Assembly: GCF_023169885.1 (NCBI RefSeq)
Contig: NZ_AP025516.1
Location: 682,001-746,000, forward strand
DNA: 64,000 nucleotides
DNA from: Desulfofustis limnaeus
GTDB taxonomy: Bacteria > Desulfobacterota > Desulfobulbia > Desulfobulbales > Desulfocapsaceae
Direction of reading: 5' to 3'
The notes beneath the pieces were generated by a model, which saw nothing but the letters and a program-made list of their open reading frames with translations, made no database searches and was not told the DNA's origin. The position numbers and the translations under genes are program-made. Shown here one piece after another: positions 24,983-33,559 of this stretch (within the stretch, counting starts at the first letter, position 1; every line of letters begins with the position of its first letter).

Positions 24983-26064
24983 GATTCTTCGGAAACTGAC
25001 GGATGATGGGGCGGCGGATCGATCAGGCTCTGGCAGAGGTTCTCTCCCTTGTCGTACCCCCTGACCCAGACGGCGAGATAGGTATCCACATAGTCGAGCC
25101 AGGCGGAAAAGGTGGCCGGATCGGTGGCATGACGATACATCCGGGCCGTTACCACGGCGCTGCCGGCGGCGTAGTGGCGGCAGTCCGGGCAATCGGTGTC
25201 CGGTACGCAGCAGGCGGCACGGCGGTCCCAGTGCAGGTCGGTCCGGTATTGGCGGAACGACCGACCCAACCCGATGGCGGTGGACGGGTTCATGCGCGGG
25301 TAGGAGCAGCCAAATAGGTCGTGCAGCCCCTGCTCCGAGGTATGGGCGACGATGCTGTACGGCGAGAAGAGAACGGTCTTGGGATAAGCGGCGAGCAGGT
25401 GCTGCATCATCCCTCTCGTCTTGTGCAGCGATGCCGGTGTATGCCGCAGAGGGCCGTCATAGCCGACCGGGGCGGAGAACATGTTGAAAGTGGCCGTGCA
25501 GTTGTGTTCGACCAGCCGAGCGACGACGGAGTCCGCCTCGTCGATGTTGTCCGGGGTAAAGGTGTAGACGAAGACGGCGCGCGGGTCGCCCTGATAATTG
25601 GCGATCTGGCGCTCGAGCATGGCGGTGGCGTTTCTGATCGCTTTGCTGGTGGTATCGTTGCCCCAGACGGAGATATGGATCTGGTAATCGATCTCCGACG
25701 GAATCGGTTTCAAGCCGTTGGTGGCGATCGCCCCCAGGGGGATGACTTCGAAACAGACCCGGCATAGCTCCGGCACCAGGGACGGCTCGGCGCCGGCCAG
25801 GACGACGAAGGTGATGCCGCGTTCTTTCTCCGCTTCCATCAACCGCCGCCAGGCAGCCTCTTCTTTCTGCTCCGCGGCGAATTGCTTGTCCCCCGCATAA
25901 TAATAACAGCCCTCGCAGCGGATATTGCAGCGATTGGTCATGTCGTAGGTGGATTCGCGCAGGAAGAAATAGCGCCGTACCTTTTCCCAGCGATCCCGAA
26001 TGCTCGGGTCGGCGATGATATCGGAAAATCGGTACGGGGCGGCCGTCGGGGTGTGCACGGTCAT
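24979..26064 (-). CDS. Radical SAM protein, paired paralogue 2
   Basis: The 361-residue protein has CNIRCEGC (C46, C50, C53) and a C-terminal ACCVPDTDCPDC group. The GGEP loop reads AGAEPSL, a variation in the SAM-contacting loop compared with its partner. It begins directly after the ACP stop with no gap and ends in ATGA overlap with its paralogue. A heteromeric pair acting on the chain carried by the adjacent ACP is a reasonable inference. Confidence 0.85.
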   Translation of the reverse strand: MTVHTPTAAPYRFSDIIADPSIRDRWEKVRRYFFLRESTYDMTNRCNIRCEGCYYYAGDKQFAAEQKEEAAWRRLMEAEKERGITFVVLAGAEPSLVPELCRVCFEVIPLGAIATNGLKPIPSEIDYQIHISVWGNDTTSKAIRNATAMLERQIANYQGDPRAVFVYTFTPDNIDEADSVVARLVEHNCTATFNMFSAPVGYDGPLRHTPASLHKTRGMMQHLLAAYPKTVLFSPYSIVAHTSEQGLHDLFGCSYPRMNPSTAIGLGRSFRQYRTDLHWDRRAACCVPDTDCPDCRHYAAGSAVVTARMYRHATDPATFSAWLDYVDTYLAVWVRGYDKGENLCQSLIDPPPHHPSVSEES

Positions 26065-26325
26065 TCACTCACCCTGGCTGCGCTTGTCGTCGATGTAAGC
26101 GGCGATGATGCGGACCGTCGTCAGTTTCGGATAGTCGTCCTCATCAATGCGGATGCCGTATTCGTCACGAAGAACCAGGGCGATGGTGGCCAGATCCATG
26201 CTGTCGATACCAATTTCGTCGACCAAGTCGAGATCCACGTCGAAGGTCTCCGGGGTGACATCTTCGAGTTTCAATTCGTTGATGATGATCTCGGTAATGC
26301 GTTTGATTGTCTGTTGATTGCTCAT
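26065..26325 (-). CDS. Acyl carrier protein 2
   Basis: This 86-residue ACP has the phosphopantetheine site GIDSMDLA (S42) and acidic helices. It lies between the hotdog gene (2 bases away) and the radical SAM pair (0 bases), so it is probably the carrier for that branch. Confidence 0.92.
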   Translation of the reverse strand: MSNQQTIKRITEIIINELKLEDVTPETFDVDLDLVDEIGIDSMDLATIALVLRDEYGIRIDEDDYPKLTTVRIIAAYIDDKRSQGE

Positions 26326-26327
26326 GG

Positions 26328-26690
26328 TTACAACGCTGCCTGAGTGGTGATGAAAGTCAAGGCGCCCGAACTGACCGGTTGTTCGTCGCTGGTTATCTGA
26401 AAGAGAAAGGAGTTCCGAGCCGTATCGCTGACGACACGGATATGCAACACTTCCCCCGGACCGACCGGTCTTCTGAACTTAACCCGGTTCAGGCCGTTGA
26501 CCAACATTTTTTCCTGACGCAGAATCGACACCAGGTCACTTGCCATAGCCACCTGGGCGATGCCGGGCAGAATCGGCTTTTCCGGGAAGTGGCCGGCAAA
26601 CCACGGCGAATCGGCTGCCACCGTCACGGTGGCGGAGATCTCCTCAGCTCCGCGCCGTTGTGTCGAAAGCACTGAATACCTCCGGGGCAT
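26328..26690 (-). CDS. FabZ/FabA-like hotdog dehydratase
   Basis: The 120-residue hotdog protein has WFAGHFPEKPILPG with H34 in the place of the catalytic FabZ His. The helix that follows reads GIAQVAMAS, where FabZ has an acidic residue (…VEAMA), so the usual Glu is not obvious and a neighbouring Gln may take its place. It is the first gene of the leftward block that starts at 26690. Dehydratase or isomerase is most likely, with a binding role possible. Confidence 0.78.
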   Translation of the reverse strand: MPRRYSVLSTQRRGAEEISATVTVAADSPWFAGHFPEKPILPGIAQVAMASDLVSILRQEKMLVNGLNRVKFRRPVGPGEVLHIRVVSDTARNSFLFQITSDEQPVSSGALTFITTQAAL

Positions 26691-26751
26691 GTGTCTCCGA
26701 GTACCAGGAAAGCCGACCGGATCGGCGTTATACCGTTATCCGCAAAGAGCA

Positions 26752-26774
26752 CTGCTCCTATCCGGCCGGAGCAG
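26752..26774. repeat. 7-bp inverted repeat in the leader of the 26690 operon
   Basis: CTGCTCC (26752-26758) pairs with GGAGCAG (26768-26774) around a 9-base loop. It lies between the candidate promoter and the first ATG of the leftward operon. It could be an operator or RNA hairpin. Confidence 0.4.
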
Positions 26775-26798
26775 GGTCATAGCTGGTTGCAGCGGTGA

Positions 26799-26827
26799 TT
26801 AATACTATACAAACGATGGCTTGGCAA
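26799..26827 (-). promoter_or_regulatory. Candidate promoter for the leftward operon starting at 26690
   Basis: On the minus strand TTGCCA (26827-26822) is followed by a 17-base spacer and TATTAA (26804-26799). The gap of 200 bases upstream of 26690 has no gene. Transcription from here could cover the block down to 19989. Confidence 0.5.
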
Positions 26828-26890
26828 CCCGTCGTTGTTTCGCTACGGCAGAGTTTTGATCGGTCCCAGCGAGCCGGCCCTCTCGGCTGC

Positions 26891-28237
26891 CTAACGGATG
26901 AGGTATTCCCACAACGGGCCGCTGAAACGCCGCGCATGCATGGTTTTTATCGTCGCGGCCACGGTCTCGCCGCCGGATCCGATGATCCAGTTGGCCCGTC
27001 CGCCGGCCCGCTCGACGACCAGCGCTTCAACGGCGGTGCGGTCGATTCCGTCAGCCTCGTAAAAAAACGGGCGCAGCAGGTTCGTCTGCGAGGTTATCTT
27101 GCCCTCGGCCAGGGCGATGTCGTAGAGCAGGGTGTTCGGATAGACCCTGATGCCGATGAAAAAAAACAGAGCGGCCCGCTCCAGTTGCTCGATGGCGTCG
27201 AGGCTTGCCGTCACGGTCGCCCTTGATTCACTGGGGCCGCCGAACAGAAAATAGTGGGCCACATGCAGTCCGGCGGCCCGGGCCTGGGCGTGCGCCGCTC
27301 TGACGTCGTCGCCGCGAAACGGTTTGCGATAGACGCGCAGCATCTGCTCGCAGAGCGATTCGGTGCCGAATTCCACGTGTTTCAGCCCGGCTTCCCGCAT
27401 CGTTTGAAAATAGCCGTCAGGCGGTTTCAGGGGGGCGAAAAATCCGCCCCAGGGAATGGTGACGCCCTGTTTCTTGAAGGCGCGGGCGACGGCCAGACTG
27501 TGGGGGGTGTCAGAGTTGAAGGCGGAATCGGTGATAAACAGGTACCGGGCTCCGGCCTCCTGCAGGAGTCGGGCGTTGCGGGCCACCTGGTCGGGCGGCT
27601 GGAGGCGGTGGCGATGCCCTTCGATGTGGGGGTAGGGGCAGTAGAGACAGGTGAAGGCGCACCCGCGTTTGGTCTGCAGGTTGAGCATGCCGCCGTTGGC
27701 GATATAGAATTGGTGGTGGTCGGTTCGGTCGGCACACAAGCGCTGTTGTTCGCCGCTCCACGGGGGCGGGTAGACGGCCGGCTGACCGGCGGTGATGACA
27801 CCGGTCAGGGCAGCCACCTCGCGACCCGTTTCAAGAGCGTCGATGAATGATCGGAACCGTTCGCCCTCGCCGATGATGCCGAAATCGGCCCCGACCGCGG
27901 CGAGAAACGGCTGCGGCAGGATGGTGAAACCGCTGCCCCCGAGCACCAGGACAGCATTGCTCTGCCGGCGCAGCCAAGCGATCAGCTCCCGGTAGGAGTC
28001 GATAAAGGGGAGCGGCGCGCCGGCTTCGGTGTTGTCGATGTTGCGGCAGCTGATACCGATCACCTCGGGACGCAACTCTTCTATAATTCGTCTCAGGGCG
28101 TCTCGGTCCACCACGTTGAGGTCGGCGATGCGGACCTGGTGGCGATCGGCCACGGCGGCGGCCACATAGTCGAGGCCGATGGGGTAGACCGGATAGGGAA
28201 CGGTCAAGGTGTTGGGCGAGATCAGCAGGATGTTCAC
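26891..28237 (-). CDS. B12-binding-type radical SAM protein B
   Basis: The 448-residue protein has an N-terminal cobalamin-binding-type region (MNILLISPNTL, VIGISCRN, LVLGGSGFTI) and radical SAM CAFTCLYC (C193, C197, C200), then an elongator-type TIM barrel with FGTES and HYFLFGGP. It overlaps the KS-CLF stop by ATGA. The order ACP, KS-CLF, B12 radical SAM suggests that it modifies the chain made by that synthase. Confidence 0.85.
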   Translation of the reverse strand: MNILLISPNTLTVPYPVYPIGLDYVAAAVADRHQVRIADLNVVDRDALRRIIEELRPEVIGISCRNIDNTEAGAPLPFIDSYRELIAWLRRQSNAVLVLGGSGFTILPQPFLAAVGADFGIIGEGERFRSFIDALETGREVAALTGVITAGQPAVYPPPWSGEQQRLCADRTDHHQFYIANGGMLNLQTKRGCAFTCLYCPYPHIEGHRHRLQPPDQVARNARLLQEAGARYLFITDSAFNSDTPHSLAVARAFKKQGVTIPWGGFFAPLKPPDGYFQTMREAGLKHVEFGTESLCEQMLRVYRKPFRGDDVRAAHAQARAAGLHVAHYFLFGGPSESRATVTASLDAIEQLERAALFFFIGIRVYPNTLLYDIALAEGKITSQTNLLRPFFYEADGIDRTAVEALVVERAGGRANWIIGSGGETVAATIKTMHARRFSGPLWEYLIR

Positions 28238-30408
28238 GGCAGAGCGATCTCCAGAGCGCTCAGATAGTCATCGCTGGTGAGCAGCAAGATGGTCTTACCG
28301 GCTAGGGACCGGGGCGGGCCCTGAGCCAGGGAGGCGGGGAGTTCCCCATGGACCAGCAGCTGCCAGGCGAGCACGGCGGCCACCGCCGAGGCCGAGGCAT
28401 ACTCGCCGACCAGCTCACGGTAACGGAGCACCGGCACCGTCGTTCCAGCCATCGCCAGGAAACGGCTCAGCTGTTCTTCTCCGGCATCACGTCGGTCTGC
28501 GGGAAATCCAGCCAGGATGGCACCGCAGCGGCTTCGAATGGCATCGCTGCCGCCGTACCAGTCGAGCAGGGCGGCAATTGCTTCCGGGTCCCGGCGGCAG
28601 CGATAAAACGGGGTACTGATGAGACCGGTGGCGCCGTCGTGCCGACGGCTGACCAGCAGAGCGCCGCCGCCGTCGGCAAGCGGAGAGTCGGCCGGGATCG
28701 ACGCATCGAACAATGGCGACAGGTGTTGGTGACCTTCGTCCACGCCGAGCACCAGTGCCGGGGCGTCGTGGTCATCGAGAATCAGGTCGGCGGCCCACAA
28801 GGCTTGTTCGAAGGAATGGTTGCCGCCGCTGACGGTGATATTGGCCCCGGTCGCGTGAGCCCAGATGGCGATCTGGCTGGCCGGAGCGTTGTGCACCGAG
28901 CCGACGAAATCGGTGGGGCTGGGGAATTGTTCGTTGGAGGAAGCCAGACGTTCGAGAAAATCATGGGTCTCCGACAGGGCGCCCCAGCCGGTGCCGAGAA
29001 AAATTGCGGTCGGTACGCCGGCGGATCGGTCGTTGCCGAGCGTGGCGGCGGCCAGAGCCAGGGCCAGCCGAGGCAGCCGTTTGAGTCGGCGTACCAGACG
29101 CGGTGGCAGATGAGCGGCGGCGCTCAGATCGACCAGGCCGGCGGCCGTCACTCCGTTCCGAAGCCGCTCGAGGGTGGCGGCGGTATCACCGGCACCGCTC
29201 AGACAGCGGCCGTCGTGGATGGCCAGAAATCGTTTGTCCGTCTCGTGGTGCCGCGGTGCAAGGGTGCAGCGGCCGGCATCCGGCGGGACCTGGAGCACCA
29301 GGCAGCAATTGTTGCCGCCGAAACCGAACGAATTGGATAAAACCGTGGTCACGATTCGGTGCTGCGGTGTGCGCAGGGGCTTGAGATCGAGGGCCGGATC
29401 AGGCTGGCGACAGCCGGTGTTGGCCGGCAACAGACCCCGTGAGACGGCCAGGGCGGCGAGTACCGCCTCAATGGCGCCGGATGCCGCCAGCGAGTGACCG
29501 GTGGCGCCCTTCACCGAGGAGAGAGGGGGCGGTTGGGCGAAAAGGCGATGGATTGCCTTGGCTTCGGCCAGATCGTTGTCCGGCGTACCGGTACCGTGCA
29601 GGTTCAGGTAGTCGACCGACTCGGGTTTGCAAGCGGCATCGTCCAGGGCCGCCTGCATCGCCGCCAACGCGCCGTCTCCATCCGGGTGCGGTGCCGCGGG
29701 GTGGTGGGCATCGCAGGAGAGTCCGGCGCCGGCGAGAACGGCCAGCGGCCGGGCCGGGCGGGTTCTGGTCAACAGCAGCAGCGCCGCGCCTTCGGCCACG
29801 CTCATTCCCAGGCGCTTCTGGTCGAGCGGCCGACAACCGATCCGATCCACCAGTTGCAGTGAGTGAAAACCGAAATAGGTCAGGCGGCAGAGCGAATCGG
29901 CGCCGCCGGCCAGAATCCGTTCGTAGACTCCCTGTTGCAGCAGGCGCAGCGCCAGGGTAAGGGCCACCGAGCCGGAGGAACAGGCGGTGGAGACCGTCAA
30001 GGCCGGACCGTAACACCGGACGGCCCGGGCCACCTCCTCGGCGACGCTGGTCAGGCCGTGGTACCGGAACTGCGCCTGGGCCGTCACTCCGCTCCGGAGG
30101 AGTTCTTCGCTGGTGAGGATACCGCCGGTGGTGGTGCCGATGATCACCGCGTCCGGCGGGCGATCGTCGTCACGCACCACCTGGCCGGCGGCGGCCAGGG
30201 CCAGCCGATGGGTGCGCGGCAGCGGGCTGGGGACGAGTTCGTCGCTCACCTGGCCAACCGGCAGCGGCTGGCCGTGCAGCAGCGGGAACAGGGACAGGGG
30301 TGCGATGGCGGAGCGGCCGGCGGTCAGTGCCGTGCAGGTGGCTTCCGGGCCGGTGCCGAGCGAACTGACGATTCCGATACCGCTTATGTACACGGGGGGC
30401 AAACTCAA
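28234..30408 (-). CDS. Ketosynthase-chain length factor fusion (KS-CLF)
   Basis: The 724-residue protein joins two thiolase-fold units. Residues 1-~375 are an active FabF-like KS with C143 in STACSSGSVAL, NLHGTGTPDND and KGATGHSLAASGAIE. Residues ~385-724 match the chain-length-factor-like ketoacyl synthase N-terminal family (GTGWGALSETHDFL, SVHNAPASQIAIW), where the nucleophile position reads TVSGGNHSFEQ, so Cys is lost. Aryl polyene and type II PKS systems use separate KS and CLF proteins, and fusion into one chain is unusual. It overlaps the ACP gene (ATGA). Confidence 0.88.
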   Translation of the reverse strand: MSLPPVYISGIGIVSSLGTGPEATCTALTAGRSAIAPLSLFPLLHGQPLPVGQVSDELVPSPLPRTHRLALAAAGQVVRDDDRPPDAVIIGTTTGGILTSEELLRSGVTAQAQFRYHGLTSVAEEVARAVRCYGPALTVSTACSSGSVALTLALRLLQQGVYERILAGGADSLCRLTYFGFHSLQLVDRIGCRPLDQKRLGMSVAEGAALLLLTRTRPARPLAVLAGAGLSCDAHHPAAPHPDGDGALAAMQAALDDAACKPESVDYLNLHGTGTPDNDLAEAKAIHRLFAQPPPLSSVKGATGHSLAASGAIEAVLAALAVSRGLLPANTGCRQPDPALDLKPLRTPQHRIVTTVLSNSFGFGGNNCCLVLQVPPDAGRCTLAPRHHETDKRFLAIHDGRCLSGAGDTAATLERLRNGVTAAGLVDLSAAAHLPPRLVRRLKRLPRLALALAAATLGNDRSAGVPTAIFLGTGWGALSETHDFLERLASSNEQFPSPTDFVGSVHNAPASQIAIWAHATGANITVSGGNHSFEQALWAADLILDDHDAPALVLGVDEGHQHLSPLFDASIPADSPLADGGGALLVSRRHDGATGLISTPFYRCRRDPEAIAALLDWYGGSDAIRSRCGAILAGFPADRRDAGEEQLSRFLAMAGTTVPVLRYRELVGEYASASAVAAVLAWQLLVHGELPASLAQGPPRSLAGKTILLLTSDDYLSALEIALP

Positions 30409-30668
30409 GACGAGGCGGGGGTGTGTGCCTTGATGTAGTCTGCCAGCGTGGCCAGGGAGGCAAAGACCTGGGCGCCGATTTCCTGGTTGTTGATGACAAC
30501 TCCGTAATCCTTTTCAACCATGACCACGATCTCCAGGACATCGATGGAGTCGATGCCGAGATCGCCGCCGACGAGTTGGGCATGTTCGTCGATATCGTCG
30601 ACCGTCAGGTCGTCGAGGTGCAGGATGTCGATGAGTTTACGCTTGAGCTCTGCGATTAAGGTGTCCAT
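30405..30668 (-). CDS. Acyl carrier protein 3
   Basis: This 87-residue ACP has GIDSIDVLEIV with S41 as the phosphopantetheine site. It is the first gene of the leftward operon with KS-CLF and B12 radical SAM B, and lies 116-123 bases downstream of the candidate promoter at 30791-30819. Confidence 0.92.
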   Translation of the reverse strand: MDTLIAELKRKLIDILHLDDLTVDDIDEHAQLVGGDLGIDSIDVLEIVVMVEKDYGVVINNQEIGAQVFASLATLADYIKAHTPASS

Positions 30669-30790
30669 AAATCCGTGGTCAATCCGGAAAAGCTGCCGCC
30701 GCGGCCGGCCGGTCAGGGCACGCCGGAGGCCTGCAGGTGCGGGTTTGAATGGTGTCCAGTTCTGCGATTGTGCTGCGTTCCAGACAATGT

Positions 30791-30819
30791 TATATATTAT
30801 GCCTCGAGCGAGTTGTCAT
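30791..30819 (-). promoter_or_regulatory. Candidate promoter for the ACP3/KS-CLF operon
   Basis: On the minus strand ATGACA (30819-30814), a 17-base spacer and TATATA (30796-30791) give a good sigma70-like match in an AT-rich stretch of the divergent gap. Confidence 0.55.
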
Positions 30820-30828
30820 CTTCTTTAG

Positions 30829-30968
30829 GGAACCTTGAAAAATTGCCATTTCGCCCAATCTCGTCGTTGCGCAATCACATTTTATCCTCGGAATATCATG
30901 TATATGCCTGCGGTAAAATGTTCGTGCGCGCCTCGATCTTGAATGAAATTTCGAAGGTTTCAAGCTCC
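30829..30968 (+). repeat. Dispersed intergenic repeat, copy A (~140 bp)
   Basis: The segment is about 85% identical by eye to 61225-61365, including a 26-base identical core beginning TCGGAATATCATG. Its ends form imperfect inverted repeats: GGAACCTTGAAA at the left, and the right end reads GGAGCTTGAAAC in reverse complement. It carries no open frame. It fills most of the 354-base gap between the ACP3 gene and the rightward operon. It looks like a MITE- or REP-like element, or a structured regulatory RNA or site. Confidence 0.75.
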
Positions 30969-31022
30969 CTTTTAGGTGTTTTTTTTCAATGGTAACAAGT
31001 ATACAGCAGCGTGAGCAGGGTC

Positions 31023-31457
31023 ATGGGTCGGCTTTCTGATCTGGGCCTGAGCTTGACCGATCTTCTGCCCCATCGGGAGCCGATGGTGCTTGTCGAGGAA
31101 ATCCTCGAGGTGGATCGGACCGTCGCCCAGACGCGTTCCACTGTCAGGACCAGCTGGCCGTTGGCCGAGTCGGACGGGGTCCAGCCGCTGGTGCTGATCG
31201 AGTTGGCGGCGCAGACCGCCGGGGTGTGCAACGGCTGGGACCGGATCAACACCAAGGGACCGGATTCGGAGAAGATGGGCTACCTGGTCGGGGTCAAACG
31301 GGCCCGTTTGCCCGAGGAACTGCTCGGTTATGGACAACGCCTGCTGGTCCGGGCGGAGAACAAGCATGATTTTGGCAACCTCCGGGAGGTCTTCTGCACC
31401 GTTAGCCGAGAGGACGAGGTGATTGCCGAGATCACCCTGCAGCTATTTCAAGCGTAA
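31023..31457 (+). CDS. ApeP-like hotdog 3-hydroxyacyl-ACP dehydratase
   Basis: The 144-residue protein has LPHREPMVLVEEIL (H17), typical of the single-hotdog dehydratases of aryl polyene and related clusters, and LIELAAQTAGV, which provides the acidic residue on the central helix. ATG 31023 follows AGCAGGG at normal spacing. GTG 31011 is a weaker alternative. It leads the rightward operon and is six bases before the ketoreductase. Confidence 0.82.
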   Translation: MGRLSDLGLSLTDLLPHREPMVLVEEILEVDRTVAQTRSTVRTSWPLAESDGVQPLVLIELAAQTAGVCNGWDRINTKGPDSEKMGYLVGVKRARLPEELLGYGQRLLVRAENKHDFGNLREVFCTVSREDEVIAEITLQLFQA

Positions 31458-31463
31458 GGAGCC

Positions 31464-32201
31464 ATGGAAACCGAAGAAAAGCGGAAAACCGCTCTGGTCA
31501 CTGGCGGCAGCAAGGGGATCGGGCGGGCCATCTGTGTGGAACTGGCGGCGGCCGGCTATGACGTGGTGATCAATTACCGCTCCGACCTGGCCGGTGCCGA
31601 GGAGACCCTGGTGGCCGTCACGGCGGTCGGCGGCCGGGGCGAGATCTGCCGTTTCGACGTGCGCGAGGCGGAGGCGGTCGAACAGGCGGTGGCCGATCTT
31701 GTCGCCCGCCGGGGCGGCATCGACGTGCTGGTCAATAATGCCGGGGTCGTGGCCGACGGACTCTTCTTGATGATGTCGAAGGACAAGTGGCAATCGGTGA
31801 TCGATACCGGCCTGAGCGGCTTTTACCATGTCACCCGACCGGTGCTCGAGACCATGGTCCCGCGCCGCTCCGGAGCGATCGTCTCCATCTCTTCGGCCTC
31901 TTCGCTGATGGCCAACCGCGGTCAGGCCAACTATGCGGCCGCCAAAGCGGCGATCAACGCCGCCAGTCGGGTGGTTGCCGCCGAGGTGGCCCGCCTCGGT
32001 ATCCGGGTCAACGTGGTGGCCCCGGGGCTGATCGATACCGATATGATCGCCGCCGCGCCCAAGGAGCAGATCAAGTCCTTGATCCCCATGGCCCGCATCG
32101 GCCGGCCGGAAGAAGTGGCCCGCGTGGTTCGCTTTCTCTGTTCCGAGGACGCCTCCTATATCACCGGCCAGGTCATTTCGGTGAACGGGGGGATGTTTTA
32201 G
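31464..32201 (+). CDS. FabG-like 3-ketoacyl-ACP reductase
   Basis: The 245-residue SDR enzyme has the NADP(H) motif TGGSKGIG, NNAG, catalytic S144, Y157 and K161 (NYAAAK) and a C-terminal GQVISVNGGMF. It reduces beta-ketoacyl-ACP in the cytoplasm. The start ATG follows AAGGAGCC. It is the only ketoreductase in the window, so it probably serves all the ketosynthases. Confidence 0.93.
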   Translation: METEEKRKTALVTGGSKGIGRAICVELAAAGYDVVINYRSDLAGAEETLVAVTAVGGRGEICRFDVREAEAVEQAVADLVARRGGIDVLVNNAGVVADGLFLMMSKDKWQSVIDTGLSGFYHVTRPVLETMVPRRSGAIVSISSASSLMANRGQANYAAAKAAINAASRVVAAEVARLGIRVNVVAPGLIDTDMIAAAPKEQIKSLIPMARIGRPEEVARVVRFLCSEDASYITGQVISVNGGMF

Positions 32202-32803
32202 TGGGTATTATCTATCGGATTGCCGTTTTGTTGTTAGGCTGCTGTCTCCTGCCGATCCCGGGAGGCGTTCGGGCCGCGGCCGACGAAACTCCGTTTTATC
32301 TGCAGTCGGTGCAGGCCGATTTCGTCCAGCGCAAGCACTTGCAGATCCTCCTGCAGCCACTCGTCTCCACGGGCAGTTTCGCCTTTCAGGCGCCGCAGTC
32401 GCTGCGCTGGGAATACCGGGAACCGATCCGCTCGGTGCTCGTCATGCACGCCGGTTTCGCCCGCAAATACGTGGAGCGGGACGGGCGCTGGGAGGAGGAC
32501 CGCGGCGCGCCGGTGGGGGCCCTGCAGTTCGTGCTGGCCGAGATGAGCGATTGGTTGGCCGGCCGGTTCACCGACGAGGGGCTGTTTCATGTTACCGTGG
32601 TTGATCCGCAGACCATGCGGTTCGTGCCGAAGGATCAGACGGTTGCGGCCTTCATCCGCTTTGTCGAGATTCGTGTCGGCGAACAGCCGGGGCTGCTCGA
32701 CAGCGTGCTGATCGATGAGGGTGACGGTGCCTTCACCGAGATGACCTTCACCAATCGGGTCCTCAACCCGGATCTGCCCTTCGAGTTGTTTTCCGCACCG
32801 TGA
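32201..32803 (+). CDS. LolA-like periplasmic lipid carrier
   Basis: The 200-residue protein starts at GTG 32201 (one-base overlap with the FabG stop) and has a signal peptide (YRIAVLLLGCCLLPIPGGVRA). The mature part shows LQSVQADFVQRKHLQILLQPLVSTGSFAFQAPQSLRWEY, the LolA-related pattern of aryl polyene clusters. It probably ferries the lipid product or a lipoprotein across the periplasm. Confidence 0.82.
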   Translation: MGIIYRIAVLLLGCCLLPIPGGVRAAADETPFYLQSVQADFVQRKHLQILLQPLVSTGSFAFQAPQSLRWEYREPIRSVLVMHAGFARKYVERDGRWEEDRGAPVGALQFVLAEMSDWLAGRFTDEGLFHVTVVDPQTMRFVPKDQTVAAFIRFVEIRVGEQPGLLDSVLIDEGDGAFTEMTFTNRVLNPDLPFELFSAP

Positions 32804-33465
32804 AACGCTTGTTTTTCTGTCTGTTGGGGATCCTGTTGCTGGCCGCTTGCGCGCGGCAGCCGATCCACGTCCCGCCGGAGATGGCACCACGTGTTGACGA
32901 TGTGTTGCCGTCTTCCTGCCTGGCGGTTTTTCCCCAGGGAAGCTGGCAACTGGTGCACCAGTTGGAGTTTTCTTCGGCGGAGCGGTTTTCCAGCCGGCTC
33001 ATCGGCGTGACGATCTTGACGGCCGACGGCTTGCACTGTGCCCTGGTTAGCGTCGAGGGGGTGACCCTTTTTGAAGCGCGAGCGGTCCATGCTCAGACCC
33101 TGGAAGTCCTGCGGGCCGTGCCGCCTTTCGACCGACCCGCCTTCGGCGCAGGGCTGCTGGCCGATCTGCGGCTGCTGTTTCGGTCGCCGGCGGGTACCCT
33201 GCAGCCGGGGCGGCAGCCCGATGGGCGCGACGTGTGCCGTTCTCATGCCGGGGACGGCCGCGTTGTCGATATCCTGCCGCCGGTGGACGGCCGCTGGCAG
33301 ATTCGGGAGTATCATCTCGACCGGGACCGCAGCGTCGTTGTGGAGGCGGTGGCGGACAACCGGCTGGGCCGTTCCGGCATCGCTTCTTCGCTGGTTGTGC
33401 AGGTCAGGGGAGAGGCAGACTATGAGTTGGAGATCACCCTGATCGAGGCCACGGTCGTACCGTGA
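32800..33465 (+). CDS. DUF3261-type lipoprotein
   Basis: The 221-residue protein has a lipobox LLAAC with C17 as the lipidated residue. The body matches the size and position of the DUF3261 lipoprotein of aryl polyene clusters, next to LolA. GTG 32800 overlaps the LolA-like stop. It is probably an outer-membrane acceptor that pairs with the LolA-like carrier, as LolB does with LolA (inference). Confidence 0.75.
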   Translation: MKRLFFCLLGILLLAACARQPIHVPPEMAPRVDDVLPSSCLAVFPQGSWQLVHQLEFSSAERFSSRLIGVTILTADGLHCALVSVEGVTLFEARAVHAQTLEVLRAVPPFDRPAFGAGLLADLRLLFRSPAGTLQPGRQPDGRDVCRSHAGDGRVVDILPPVDGRWQIREYHLDRDRSVVVEAVADNRLGRSGIASSLVVQVRGEADYELEITLIEATVVP

Positions 33466-33559
33466 GCGGGCCGAAAACGGTTTCCCGGTGTCGACTGCCG
33501 GTGCGGGCCGGCACCTCTCGGTTGCCGATCAGATAGAACGGAGCAAGAAAACACCCACC

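Noticed and set aside
30977-31005. Rightward promoter with TATACA at 31000-31005 before the 31023 operon
   Set aside because: The -35 region is only a T-run and the start would lie about ten bases before the ATG, so I do not call it.
30669-31022. CRISPR array or riboswitch in the divergent gap
   Set aside because: There are no regular direct repeats with spacers, and the gap is explained by a promoter and the dispersed repeat.
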